This document shows positions 7,362-16,034 of a stretch of DNA of 32,371 bases, one piece after another. Numbering within the stretch: the first letter of the stretch is position 1; every line of letters starts with the position of its first letter. A program made the position numbers and the translations under genes. A model generated the notes under the pieces. It ran no database searches, was not told the DNA's origin, and saw only the letters and a program-made list of their open reading frames with translations. The DNA comes from Bacteroidales bacterium (GTDB lineage Bacteria; Bacteroidota; Bacteroidia; Bacteroidales; UBA10428): positions 1-32,371 of the forward strand of contig JAFGPL010000175.1 of NCBI GenBank assembly GCA_016936215.1, written 5' to 3'.

Positions 7362-8576
7362 TTATTCCATTTTCAATACCTTTTTATAAAACCCAATGAG
7401 CTTTTTACTTTCATGTTCCCACGACAACTCATTGCGTACCCGGTTGTAGGCGAAATCCCCCATTTTTTTTCTTTCATCTTCATTTTCAAGTAACCACATA
7501 ATTTTGTCAGCAAAATCCCTGACATTGTTATTTTCGGCATAGAGAGAAGCTTCCTGTGCAGAGAACCTGCCTTCTTTGAGGTCAAACTGTACAATCGGCT
7601 TTTTAAGCGCCATATACTCCATGATTTTGTTCATGGTAGATAGGTTGTTCATTTCGGTAGGTTTATCGGGATTAACGCAAACATCGGCAGTATTAAGCAC
7701 CTCTACGAGGATTTCATCTGATACCCTGCCATAAAAATCAACATGTTCCTGCAAACCCATGCTTACAGATAGTTGTCTTATTTTTTCAAGGTCTGTTCCC
7801 CCTCCAACTATAGCAAATTGAATATCAGGTGTCCGTTCAATCAGCATCCCGGCAGCCCTGAGTAACAGGTCCAGTCCTTCCTGTTCTCCAATCACCCCTA
7901 CATATCCCACAAGATACTTACGGCCTTTCCTGTATTTTTTATGACCGCCGGTAATCTTTAATCTTTCAAGGCTTGGCCCGCTTCTTACTATAGTAACTTT
8001 TTCGGGTTTCATTTTTCCTCTTTTAACGGCTATCTCTTTATATGATCCGTTGGTGGCAATACTATAATTGGCAGTGGCAAAAGTCAGCCGTTCAAGCATG
8101 ACCATCATCCTGTAAAAGAATCCCTTTTTTCCAAATTTAGCGATATATAGCTCGGGATTGATGTCGTGATGGTCAAATACATATTTTACCCCAAAAGGTT
8201 TAAAAAAAAGAGCAGTTAAGAAGATAAGGTCGGGAGGGTTGCATCCCTGTATTACCTGAAACCTCTTTTTGATAAATATTTTCCAGCTTAGCACGAATTC
8301 CCAGAATACCGCTGTTGTATATTCGATAAGATAACCCAATCCTGCTTTGCCTTCGGTGGGCAAAGGGTGGCGATAAATCTTTATCCCATTTATTTCTTCA
8401 AATTTTTTGGTATAACCTTTCATACGCGGGCAGATTACAGAAACTTCTGCACCGCACGATTTTAGAGTGGATGCTTCCTGCCATACCCTTCTGTCAAATG
8501 GCAGCGGGAGGTTTTCTACAATGATGAGGATATGCCTGCCTTTAAAAACAAAATTGTCTGAATTGACCTGATTCAT
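7362..8576 (-). CDS. GT4 family glycosyltransferase
   Basis: Retaining GT-B glycosyltransferase of 404 residues, cytosolic or peripheral membrane. The N-terminal acceptor domain has the family phrase LPLPFDRRVWQEA (23-35), seen in WbuB-like GT4 enzymes, and a DHHDINPE acceptor-side string. The C-terminal domain has VGYVGVIGEQEGLDLLL near 223, VGGG before the nucleotide-sugar loop, and the donor-binding region NLSTMNKIMEYMALKKPIV at about 312-330, where the E-x7-E site lies. Donor and acceptor are unknown. Its start is 3 bp from the stop of the AlgD-like gene, so the two are almost certainly co-transcribed and this enzyme may use the uronic acid made by that dehydrogenase (inference). Confidence 0.88.
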   Translation of the reverse strand: MNQVNSDNFVFKGRHILIIVENLPLPFDRRVWQEASTLKSCGAEVSVICPRMKGYTKKFEEINGIKIYRHPLPTEGKAGLGYLIEYTTAVFWEFVLSWKIFIKKRFQVIQGCNPPDLIFLTALFFKPFGVKYVFDHHDINPELYIAKFGKKGFFYRMMVMLERLTFATANYSIATNGSYKEIAVKRGKMKPEKVTIVRSGPSLERLKITGGHKKYRKGRKYLVGYVGVIGEQEGLDLLLRAAGMLIERTPDIQFAIVGGGTDLEKIRQLSVSMGLQEHVDFYGRVSDEILVEVLNTADVCVNPDKPTEMNNLSTMNKIMEYMALKKPIVQFDLKEGRFSAQEASLYAENNNVRDFADKIMWLLENEDERKKMGDFAYNRVRNELSWEHESKKLIGFYKKVLKME

Positions 8577-8579
8577 ATA

Positions 8580-9887
8580 TTACCAGTTTATTCCATAATA
8601 GCCTTCTTTATTGACAAGGCTTTTGTCAAGGTATACGAGGTCCACTACCGGTTTGTTTTCGATACTGTTTATTACTTCGATAAATTCCTTCTCTTTGTTG
8701 GTAACGATCAATACGTCAGATTTTTCAACCAGCTCATCTGTATTGCTGCACATCAGGTTTGAAAGATGGGGAATATGATTGTCTATATATTCTTTATTTG
8801 TCCCTGTAAGTCTCGAAAGCTGAACATTTCTGTCGTATATTTTTATGTCAAAACCCTTTCCAAGCAATGTTTCAATCAATGTTACAGAAGGGCTGTTTCG
8901 CAGGTCATCGGTACCTGCTTTGAAACTTATTCCAAGAAAACCCAGTGTTTTGCTTTTATATTGCCCAAAATATTCTATTGCACGTTCTATCTGCAAATGA
9001 TTCGTCTTGTCAATGCTTTCAATAACCGGAACCTGAACGTATAAATCATGTGCAAGGGTTTGCAGACCTTTAAGGTCTTTCGGCAGGCAGGAACCACCGT
9101 AAGCAAAACCGGGTTTAAAATAGTAGGGCGATATGTTCAGTTGTTTGTCTTTACAAAAGATATCCATCACCTCATGTGAATTAATATCCAAAGCTTTGCA
9201 AATATTCCCGATCTCATTGGCAAAAGAGATTTTTAAGGCATGAAATGTATTGTTGACATATTTCATAATTTCCGCGACACCCAGATCGGTGATAATAATT
9301 TCTGCGGGCAGCTCTTTATATAGTTCAGCAAGCTTTTCTGCAGCCTGTGTGTTATCGCTTCCAATCAAGGTAAGGGGGGGGTGGTAATAATCATGAACTG
9401 CTGTACCTTCCCGCAAAAATTCAGGATTATCAACAATGGCAAAATCTATATTTCTTTTTTTCCCGCTGGTATCTTCCACAATTTTTGCAAATTTGTCGCA
9501 GGTACCGGGGAGGATTGTTGACCTGATGGCGATGATATGAAAACCTGATTTTTCTTTGAGTGCTTCGCCGAAATTTGCCGCTACCTTAAAAATATAGTCA
9601 AGATTGAGGTGGCCGTGCGGAGTAGATGGCGTGCCTACTGCAATGATGGAAACTTCTGAACCTGTAATCGCTTTTTTAAAGTCAGTGGTGGCGCTTATCC
9701 TGCCATTACGGTGCTGTTCCCCGATAATCAGGTCAATATCCTTTTCAATGATGGTAGCCTTACCCGAATTGATCTGGCTGACCTTTGTTTCGCTTACATC
9801 AACACCTGTAACGGTATGCCCATTTTTTGCAAGGCAGCCGATACTGATACAGCCCACATAACCTAAACCAAAAACGCTGATATTCAT
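8580..9887 (-). CDS. algD: GDP-mannose 6-dehydrogenase-like nucleotide-sugar dehydrogenase
   Basis: Four-electron NAD-dependent oxidation of a nucleotide hexose to the uronic acid; best match GDP-mannose to GDP-mannuronate. 435 residues, the usual length. GLGYVG (7-12) is the NAD site, NPEFLREG (154-161) the conserved substrate loop, a Lys at 209 sits in AEIMKYVNN, and the catalytic Cys267 is in PGFAYGGSCLPKD. That last motif, FANEIGNICKAL, and an N-terminus resembling Pseudomonas AlgD (GLGYVG, GVDVS, TTDFKKA) favour AlgD over UDP-glucose dehydrogenase, which normally has a differently spaced cysteine motif. A UDP-sugar substrate cannot be excluded by eye. It is grouped with the downstream GT4 at 3-bp spacing. 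With the heparinase-fold protein and the AlgI/AlgJ-like genes at the right edge it points to a mannuronate-type uronic acid in the glycan. Confidence 0.85.
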   Translation of the reverse strand: MNISVFGLGYVGCISIGCLAKNGHTVTGVDVSETKVSQINSGKATIIEKDIDLIIGEQHRNGRISATTDFKKAITGSEVSIIAVGTPSTPHGHLNLDYIFKVAANFGEALKEKSGFHIIAIRSTILPGTCDKFAKIVEDTSGKKRNIDFAIVDNPEFLREGTAVHDYYHPPLTLIGSDNTQAAEKLAELYKELPAEIIITDLGVAEIMKYVNNTFHALKISFANEIGNICKALDINSHEVMDIFCKDKQLNISPYYFKPGFAYGGSCLPKDLKGLQTLAHDLYVQVPVIESIDKTNHLQIERAIEYFGQYKSKTLGFLGISFKAGTDDLRNSPSVTLIETLLGKGFDIKIYDRNVQLSRLTGTNKEYIDNHIPHLSNLMCSNTDELVEKSDVLIVTNKEKEFIEVINSIENKPVVDLVYLDKSLVNKEGYYGINW

Positions 9888-10030
9888 AGTATGAAATTTT
9901 TAAATTTAAAAGCATAAAGTTTGCAATAATAATGGTAACCATAAAAGGCTATTAGATAAAACCGCTTATGTATTCCACCAAGTGCCTGATTTTTTATTTT
10001 AATAAACATATACCACCGGTCCATGCAGGA

Positions 10031-11233
10031 CTATATTTGATAAGAAACGACATTAATATTAAGATTTGCAATGCCGTCAACCAGGTTTTTAATGCTATTA
10101 TTACCATTGAAACAATACAGGCTGGTAGCATGAATTTTTTCAATATATGCATGGTCCAAAACCTTTTCAAGTTCTTCTTTAGTCGTGCATTCATCCTCTT
10201 CCATAAATATAGCAATGTTAAACCTTTTTCCTGTTTCATAAACAAACGGATTATGTCTTAACACACCTCTCAATGCCGGTGAATCTTTCAAAGGTAACAT
10301 CCACAATTTCTGGTCGCCTAGGTAATCTGTATCTGCCATTTCTGCGCCAAGTGATATTTTAAATTTTGTAAGGCCATCTGTGAGGACAGGGCTTGTGCCG
10401 CCAATGTTTAGATTGTCAATGCCTTTTTCAATGCAGTGAAGAGCGGTAAAATAATATAAGGCCCCTGCAACCCCCATTTTCAGTATATCCTCGCGGCCGT
10501 CCAAGATACCCATGGCAAACATTATATAGTCACGGTTTATATATTCAATGAGTGTGCCTGCCACGGGCGTTTCATCCTGATAAATGTATCCCATATACGA
10601 TCCTTTTTGTTTATATTTATTGAGAAAATACCTGTAATCTGAATGCACTGCGGCATCACCATGCCTGTTGGTGATATTGGGCACGTACATCCGGTCGAAA
10701 AAAAACCGGAACTCGTTATCGGAATGAGACATTATTTTAAACGACAATTTGTTTTTTCTAATGCGCCGGGTAATGTCTTTAATGGCTTCTTTTTTAAGAA
10801 TTTTCAGAGGTAACAATTCTACTTCGATCCACCGGGGTAATATAAAACCGGTATTAGCCGGAATAAACCTCCTGGTAAAACCATTGATCTCAACGATAGA
10901 GAGATCAGCGTGTAATTTGTTTTTTCTGATGTATGCCGCAGTGTTCCAGACAACTATTTTTTTTATTTTTTGTATGATATCAGTTTCATGCAATATCCTT
11001 TGGGCCCAATATGCTGCAATTCTTATATCCCTTCCGACAAACAGAAACCTCAAAGTTTCTCCAGTAGTCTTTTCCCGGCCGGTATATAAATAGACGGTAA
11101 GATGAAGATACTTATATCTTCGTATTAACCTGTTTAAAACGAAACAGGTTAATGATCTTAAAAAAGCGGGTTGACCATAATAAACATTTTTTAATATCTT
11201 ACTGATAGTTGTTTTGAAATTGGGGAATGACAT
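10031..11233 (-). CDS. FemAB/GNAT-like acyl- or aminoacyltransferase
   Basis: 400 residues with no signal peptide or membrane segment. The central and C-terminal part (about 170-330) has the pattern of FemAB-type double-GNAT proteins of polysaccharide clusters: a predicted acceptor helix region (DNEFRFFFDRMYVPNITNRH), then YMGYIYQDETPVAGTLIEY, then INIGG-like DNLNIGGTSPVLTDG and the LTKFKISLGAEM segment. FemAB relatives transfer amino acids from aminoacyl-tRNA to peptidoglycan precursors; GNAT relatives move acyl groups from CoA to amines. Here it follows the PLP decarboxylase by 13 bp, which suggests it acts on that enzyme's product or attaches a related group to the glycan (inference). The last ~50 residues are less conserved in character. 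The specific donor cannot be read from sequence. Confidence 0.7.
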   Translation of the reverse strand: MSFPNFKTTISKILKNVYYGQPAFLRSLTCFVLNRLIRRYKYLHLTVYLYTGREKTTGETLRFLFVGRDIRIAAYWAQRILHETDIIQKIKKIVVWNTAAYIRKNKLHADLSIVEINGFTRRFIPANTGFILPRWIEVELLPLKILKKEAIKDITRRIRKNKLSFKIMSHSDNEFRFFFDRMYVPNITNRHGDAAVHSDYRYFLNKYKQKGSYMGYIYQDETPVAGTLIEYINRDYIMFAMGILDGREDILKMGVAGALYYFTALHCIEKGIDNLNIGGTSPVLTDGLTKFKISLGAEMADTDYLGDQKLWMLPLKDSPALRGVLRHNPFVYETGKRFNIAIFMEEDECTTKEELEKVLDHAYIEKIHATSLYCFNGNNSIKNLVDGIANLNINVVSYQI

Positions 11234-11246
11234 ATCCTTAGTTTTA

Positions 11247-12656
11247 TTAAATATTGTCGAAATGTATCATATCCTCAAATGTTTCCCTTGCCCTCGCCAC
11301 CTGGTGGTTTCCATTATCTGCAATAATAACGGGAGGGCGGGGGAATGAAAAATTATTGGAAAATGAGGTAAAATAGGCGCCTGCATCCATAATGGCCAAA
11401 AGATCGTTGATTTCGAGCAAGGGAAGCTTTTTACCGCAGATATAGAGGTCGGAAGGAGAGCAAATGGGGCCTGCCAGGCTGTAATGTTCATTTTTCGCCA
11501 GGTTCATTTTATTGGCGCAGAAGATTTCGTGATATTCCCATGTAGCCGGAAAGGCAAGGTTTATTCCCGCATCAACAAGTGCAATTTTTAATCCGTTGTT
11601 CACATATTTTATATTGCCAACCCTGGTAAGAAGTATCTCTGCATTACTGGTAACAGCTCTTCCGGGTTCAGTAATTATTACAGGTAATTCCAATTTATTC
11701 TTCTTACATTGTTCTTTGATTTTTTCCGTGATTTTGTACATGAATTCTTCATAAGTCGGGGTTGTTTCAGGATCAGGGGACATGAAGGGGGTATTGAACA
11801 ATTTCTGCATCAGCAATTCATATTTGCTCCTGCTCCTGACAGTAGGCACGCCATAGCCGCCACCGATATCCAGGTATTTGATGGTTATATCAAGCTTATG
11901 CTTCATTTCAAAGAGCAACCTGCAAATATTTTCAATGGCTGTTGTATAGGTATTTGTGTCTTTAATATCAGAACCCAGGTGTGCATGAATGGCAACAATA
12001 TTGCATATATTGCTGTCTTTGAGTTGTTTGTATGCTTTAAAAGCTTCCCCTGTTTTTATGGAAAAACCAAACTGGTTGCCCCAGCCAACGCTGGTGTTAA
12101 CCCTTATCCCGATATTCGGTTTGGTTTTTAATTCGTGTGCCAGGGAAATTATCTTTTCAATCTCGCCGAAAGAGTTGATATTGATGAGCTTAATGTTATT
12201 CTCTATGGCAACTTTCAGGCTCTCTGTTGTTTTGTTAGGGCCGTTATAAATAATTGAACCGGGATTAACACCCAGCTTTCCAGCAAGCCAAAGCTCGTAA
12301 TGGGAGATTACCTCTGCTCCCCAGCCTGAGCTGTGTATTGTTTTCAAAATTCCGGGAACCGGATTGGTCTTATAGGAATAATACAATTCAAATTTACAAC
12401 CCGATGATTCCAGGCTTCTCTTAAACCTGTCGCAATTATCCCTGATTTTCCGGCAGTCGGCAATAAACAAGGGAGTGCCGTAGATTTTCGCCATTCCTGA
12501 GCAATCACAACCGGCAAAAACCATATGCCCCTTATCACTGCTTTGGATACCCCATAAAGAAGCATCCATTTTCTTATTTTTACTTTCAAAGCATCGGGTT
12601 AAAAAATATCTGATAAACCGGACAGGTGATGCTTTGTTATTGTTTAATGCAGCCAT
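11247..12656 (-). CDS. Fold-III PLP-dependent amino-acid decarboxylase (LysA-like)
   Basis: Alanine-racemase-fold decarboxylase related to diaminopimelate, ornithine and arginine decarboxylases; 469 residues with an extra ~45-residue N-terminal segment. The PLP Lys is K96 in YYSYKTNP. HAHLGSD (224-230), GGGYG (265-269) and EPGRAV (330-335) bind the cofactor phosphate and ring. The catalytic Cys399 is in GPICSPSD and GAYFTSFSNNFS (426-437) closes the active site. In diaminopimelate decarboxylase the Cys motif is normally CESGD; here it reads CSPSD, so the substrate-contacting Glu is missing. The substrate is therefore probably not meso-diaminopimelate, and a gene in this setting is unlikely to be housekeeping lysA. 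It lies 62 bp after the heparinase-family gene and 13 bp before the FemAB-like gene. A likely role is making an amine or modified amino acid for the polysaccharide (inference). Confidence 0.8.
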   Translation of the reverse strand: MAALNNNKASPVRFIRYFLTRCFESKNKKMDASLWGIQSSDKGHMVFAGCDCSGMAKIYGTPLFIADCRKIRDNCDRFKRSLESSGCKFELYYSYKTNPVPGILKTIHSSGWGAEVISHYELWLAGKLGVNPGSIIYNGPNKTTESLKVAIENNIKLININSFGEIEKIISLAHELKTKPNIGIRVNTSVGWGNQFGFSIKTGEAFKAYKQLKDSNICNIVAIHAHLGSDIKDTNTYTTAIENICRLLFEMKHKLDITIKYLDIGGGYGVPTVRSRSKYELLMQKLFNTPFMSPDPETTPTYEEFMYKITEKIKEQCKKNKLELPVIITEPGRAVTSNAEILLTRVGNIKYVNNGLKIALVDAGINLAFPATWEYHEIFCANKMNLAKNEHYSLAGPICSPSDLYICGKKLPLLEINDLLAIMDAGAYFTSFSNNFSFPRPPVIIADNGNHQVARARETFEDMIHFDNI

Positions 12657-12718
12657 AACAAGTTAGGTTTGGGTTGATCATGGATATATTTTTACGTCAA
12701 TTAGGATTTAAAGTTCAT

Positions 12719-14662
12719 TCATTTGTCCTGCAATATTTTAATAATAGTGGTTATGGTCATTGAATCCGTTGTCTCTGCATGCTGATATATGGTACTGCAT
12801 GGCAATAACTCATAAAATGAACCGGAGTACCAACCCATGATCGGGGAATTATTACCTTTAAAGGTTTTTACATTCATCTGCTTATCGAAGATGATATTTA
12901 TTAAGGGATTCTCAGTTTTATCCGTAATGGAAATAAAATCGTCTCTTTCAACCGGGACCATGCAAGGATGCAGGTGTAAAGGAAATTCAACAAGACAGTT
13001 TTTTTTATGTTTATTCTCAATGAAATCTGATATAATCAATTCATTATTGTTTTTATCAAAAGAGATTTCCCTCTGATGATTGAACCCTGATTTTTTGTAA
13101 CCATCATGGGATGCCACAATCCTGTCTTTGTTTTCATCAGATGCGAATTCAGAAATCCTGGTTTTGTAATGTTTTAGCCAGAGTGTCGGCCCGCCGTTCA
13201 ATGCCTGTTCCTTTCCGTTAATCCTGATGGTATTGTGGGCAAGGGTGCCGATAAAATATTGACGTAATTCTGGGTGGGTATGGTAACAATACGTCCCCGG
13301 ATCAACCAGTATATCTTTACCGTTTACCCTGAGAGAAAAACTCAGTGCATCGGCATGTCCATGTGCTGCTATTGAAAGAAAACCCAGCGGCGCAGCGTTG
13401 AAATGGATATAGGTCTCTTTGCTGCCCTGTTGTTTCCTTAAAAAGAAATGGCCTTCTTTTTCATAAAATGAAGATTGTAGGTCAACATTTATATTCTCAA
13501 TAAGATTGAATTTTTTCAATCCCACCTCTCCAAACAAAATTTGATTTTTCATATCAAATCCGTTGCTTTTGGTTTTCAACAAAGAATCATCAAACATTAT
13601 TGCCCCTGATGCCAGCAGGGAACGGAAATTGTTAAAGTTGTCATCATGGTGAAATTTGACTACATGGCCATCGTCTTCATCCCCATACTTTGGGAAGTTT
13701 CCGTCAACATCGGTAAAATGCAAAATATAATAAAAAATTTTTTTCAGCATCTCTGTATATGCTGCTGAGAAACTGTTGCCGGTATTTTCTCCTACAATGT
13801 AAGATATCAGGAAAAAGTCGGTGATAAACTGGATATACTCGGCTGCCTCTTCTTTATTAACGCCGTTTTCAGAGTGCTGCTTCAGAATTTCAGCTTCCAG
13901 ACCTTTTTTGGCATACCTGTTCCATTTTTCAGACTCCTTAAATCTCCATAGCGAAGTTGCTATGAATAGACCTGCATATTCAGAGATCAGATGATTGTTG
14001 GCAGAAGAATATTTTGAGGGGTTAGCAAAGGAATAATTACAATGCATATAGATAGACGGAAGCCAGAAGTTTTTTACAAACTGTTCCAGTTCAGGTTCAT
14101 TTTGCATCAACTCGTTCACATTCAAAATCTCCCAGCAGAAAAACCAGTTAACCAGCCTGATATTTACTTCAATATTGCTGTACCAGTTAACACCTTTCAG
14201 ATATGGGTTCTGCCAGATCCAGTGCCTGGTTATTTCAATAAATTGGTTCAGGTATTTTTTATCTTTTTTGTGGATGTAATTCAGGCATATCTGAGGTAAG
14301 AACAATAACCTGTTTACTTCCCAAATATGTTTGGCGCTGCCTGTTTTTTTATCCAGTATGTTGATGTCTCTTGCAAAAATAACGGGTGCTGAAATTCCTG
14401 AATCAAGATCGAGAAACCAGTTAATTTTTTCTGAATAGTCGAGGTATTTATTGAAGATTTTTATTCTGGTTTGATAAAGACTTTTGTTTTGTGTTTCAGG
14501 AAGAATTTTGGGTGAGGCTGAGATCAGAGAAACCTGAAATGTTTTTTTCATGTCTCTGTATTTTTCTATTTTACCCCTTACGAAATTGGCAAACCGATAG
14601 CCAATCTCAGAGAGGGACATTGTCCTGAGCCTGTTAATATACCATTGAATTTTACCGGGCAC
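12719..14662 (-). CDS. Heparinase II/III family protein (polysaccharide-locus type)
   Basis: 647 residues with a helical alginate-lyase-like N-terminal domain (to about 370) and a beta-sandwich heparinase II/III C-terminal domain. The start is GTG: it keeps IQWYINRLRTMS, the conserved opening of this family, whereas the first in-frame ATG (14620) would remove it. SSANNHLISE (near 220) and HGHADALSFSLR followed by VDPGTYCYH (about 430-460) are the conserved polar motifs around the uronate-binding cleft. Family members are uronic-acid polysaccharide lyases, but this architecture is repeatedly found in exopolysaccharide clusters without a signal peptide, as here, so its true role (lyase, epimerase or modifying enzyme) is unclear. 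It overlaps the CapK-like gene by 11 bp, implying translational coupling. With an AlgD-like enzyme in the operon, a mannuronate-type substrate is a reasonable guess. Confidence 0.85.
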   Translation of the reverse strand: MPGKIQWYINRLRTMSLSEIGYRFANFVRGKIEKYRDMKKTFQVSLISASPKILPETQNKSLYQTRIKIFNKYLDYSEKINWFLDLDSGISAPVIFARDINILDKKTGSAKHIWEVNRLLFLPQICLNYIHKKDKKYLNQFIEITRHWIWQNPYLKGVNWYSNIEVNIRLVNWFFCWEILNVNELMQNEPELEQFVKNFWLPSIYMHCNYSFANPSKYSSANNHLISEYAGLFIATSLWRFKESEKWNRYAKKGLEAEILKQHSENGVNKEEAAEYIQFITDFFLISYIVGENTGNSFSAAYTEMLKKIFYYILHFTDVDGNFPKYGDEDDGHVVKFHHDDNFNNFRSLLASGAIMFDDSLLKTKSNGFDMKNQILFGEVGLKKFNLIENINVDLQSSFYEKEGHFFLRKQQGSKETYIHFNAAPLGFLSIAAHGHADALSFSLRVNGKDILVDPGTYCYHTHPELRQYFIGTLAHNTIRINGKEQALNGGPTLWLKHYKTRISEFASDENKDRIVASHDGYKKSGFNHQREISFDKNNNELIISDFIENKHKKNCLVEFPLHLHPCMVPVERDDFISITDKTENPLINIIFDKQMNVKTFKGNNSPIMGWYSGSFYELLPCSTIYQHAETTDSMTITTIIKILQDK

Positions 14663-16034
14663 TGTTTAAATCGTATTTTTTAATGTTTTGAACCAGGTAT
14701 TTGAACTTTCCTGTTTTTGTTCGCGGAATGTATTCAACCTGTTCTACATCAAGTTCAGTTTTAAAATAAGCATCAGCAAATAACTTTCTAATACTTTCTA
14801 TCTGCTGGTTGTCCAACTTATCAATCGGGTGTATCAACAACTTTAATTTTCCGGGTATATCCTGAATATATTGATAAGCATATATTTTATCACGAATATT
14901 CCAGAAAGGCCTGTCAATATGAATGGCGGTCTTTGGAGTACCATCTGCATCAACAACAAAATCCTGGATTCTCCCTTCAATTTTTTTTATCGTCAGCCAG
15001 TGGGGAGTTACCCCGCACCTGCGGGTGGTGTATATGCCAATATCGTCGGTCCTATAGCGTATAAGCGGGGAGGCATAATTATTAAATCCAGTTACCACGA
15101 TTTCTCCTTTTTCACCATCTGCGGAGCACCAATCATTGTTCTCATTTATAAGTTCAACAAACCCATATTGCGGGTGGAAACGGTAATCTGTTGAGTTGTT
15201 GCACTCTGCTGCGAGGGCGCACTTTTCTGAATGTCCGTAATATGAGAATACCCTCACACGGTAGGTTTCTTCCATAAATTTTCTTTGCCAATCGTACATG
15301 TTTTCAGATGAGCAAATAATGCCTCTTAGTGAAGAGAGTGGCTGATAATCCCGTTCTTTGATGAATTTGGCCAGCAGGTAAGCATTAGAAGGAAATGCGA
15401 TAATAAATCTGGGTTTAAAATCAATTATCTTTTTGTAGAAAACTTCAAAAGTATCTTCATTCAGGTGAAAAGCCGACATGGTCAGCCAGTTGGTCATTCG
15501 GTTTATTTTCCAGTATTTTTTTCCTTCTATGATACCGGGTACATGGTCCTGCCTGAGCACGATGCATCGGTCATAACGCCTGTAGCCCACGGTTCGCCAG
15601 ATATTTTCCAGGTAAGCGGTTTCATAGGGTGAAGAGGTACGTTTATCGAGCACAAAATCAAGCGGCAGCCCTGTTGTGCCTCCGGTATGCTCATATTTCA
15701 GGTATTTTTCAGGGAACGATTTTGAAATAAGGTCCTGCTGGTTTTGCCTGATAATGTTTTTATCAATATAGGGTATTTTTTTGATATCCTCAAGGCTCCT
15801 GAAATCATCAGGGTGAAACTTAACCTCGTTGAACAACCGGGTATAATATGGTACATCTTTATATGCATAATCAAGTATCTTTTTCAGTTGCCCGAACTGG
15901 TAATTACTTACTTCTCCGCCAGTGCTAAGGGGGGTGTTTTTTAATTGCTGTCTTTTCTTATAATAAAACCTTGCAAAGGTACACAAATCTTGGACAGGTT
16001 TAAAAAGTTTCAGGAATGAGAAAGATGCCATCAT
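14652..16034 (-). CDS. CapK/phenylacetate-CoA ligase-like adenylate-forming enzyme
   Basis: 460-residue member of the ANL adenylating superfamily, PaaK/CapK branch. The ATP phosphate loop is TGGTTG (117-122), followed by YGHSEKCALAAE (266-277), where the YGxxE glutamate organises Mg-ATP, RYRTDDIG (326-333) with the ribose-binding Asp, and a C-terminal lid ending RTKTGKFKYLVQ with the catalytic-type Lys. All core motifs look intact, so it should activate a carboxylate as an acyl-AMP, perhaps passing it to CoA or an amine. CapK homologues sit in capsule and exopolysaccharide clusters with unknown substrates; housekeeping phenylacetate catabolism is unlikely here because no paa genes are present. 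It overlaps the upstream GT4 by 4 bp and the downstream heparinase-family gene by 11 bp. Confidence 0.85.
   Translation of the reverse strand: MMASFSFLKLFKPVQDLCTFARFYYKKRQQLKNTPLSTGGEVSNYQFGQLKKILDYAYKDVPYYTRLFNEVKFHPDDFRSLEDIKKIPYIDKNIIRQNQQDLISKSFPEKYLKYEHTGGTTGLPLDFVLDKRTSSPYETAYLENIWRTVGYRRYDRCIVLRQDHVPGIIEGKKYWKINRMTNWLTMSAFHLNEDTFEVFYKKIIDFKPRFIIAFPSNAYLLAKFIKERDYQPLSSLRGIICSSENMYDWQRKFMEETYRVRVFSYYGHSEKCALAAECNNSTDYRFHPQYGFVELINENNDWCSADGEKGEIVVTGFNNYASPLIRYRTDDIGIYTTRRCGVTPHWLTIKKIEGRIQDFVVDADGTPKTAIHIDRPFWNIRDKIYAYQYIQDIPGKLKLLIHPIDKLDNQQIESIRKLFADAYFKTELDVEQVEYIPRTKTGKFKYLVQNIKKYDLNSAR

Noticed and set aside
11709-12131. 140-codon frame antisense to the PLP decarboxylase
   Set aside because: Shadow of a well-supported gene; no independent motifs.
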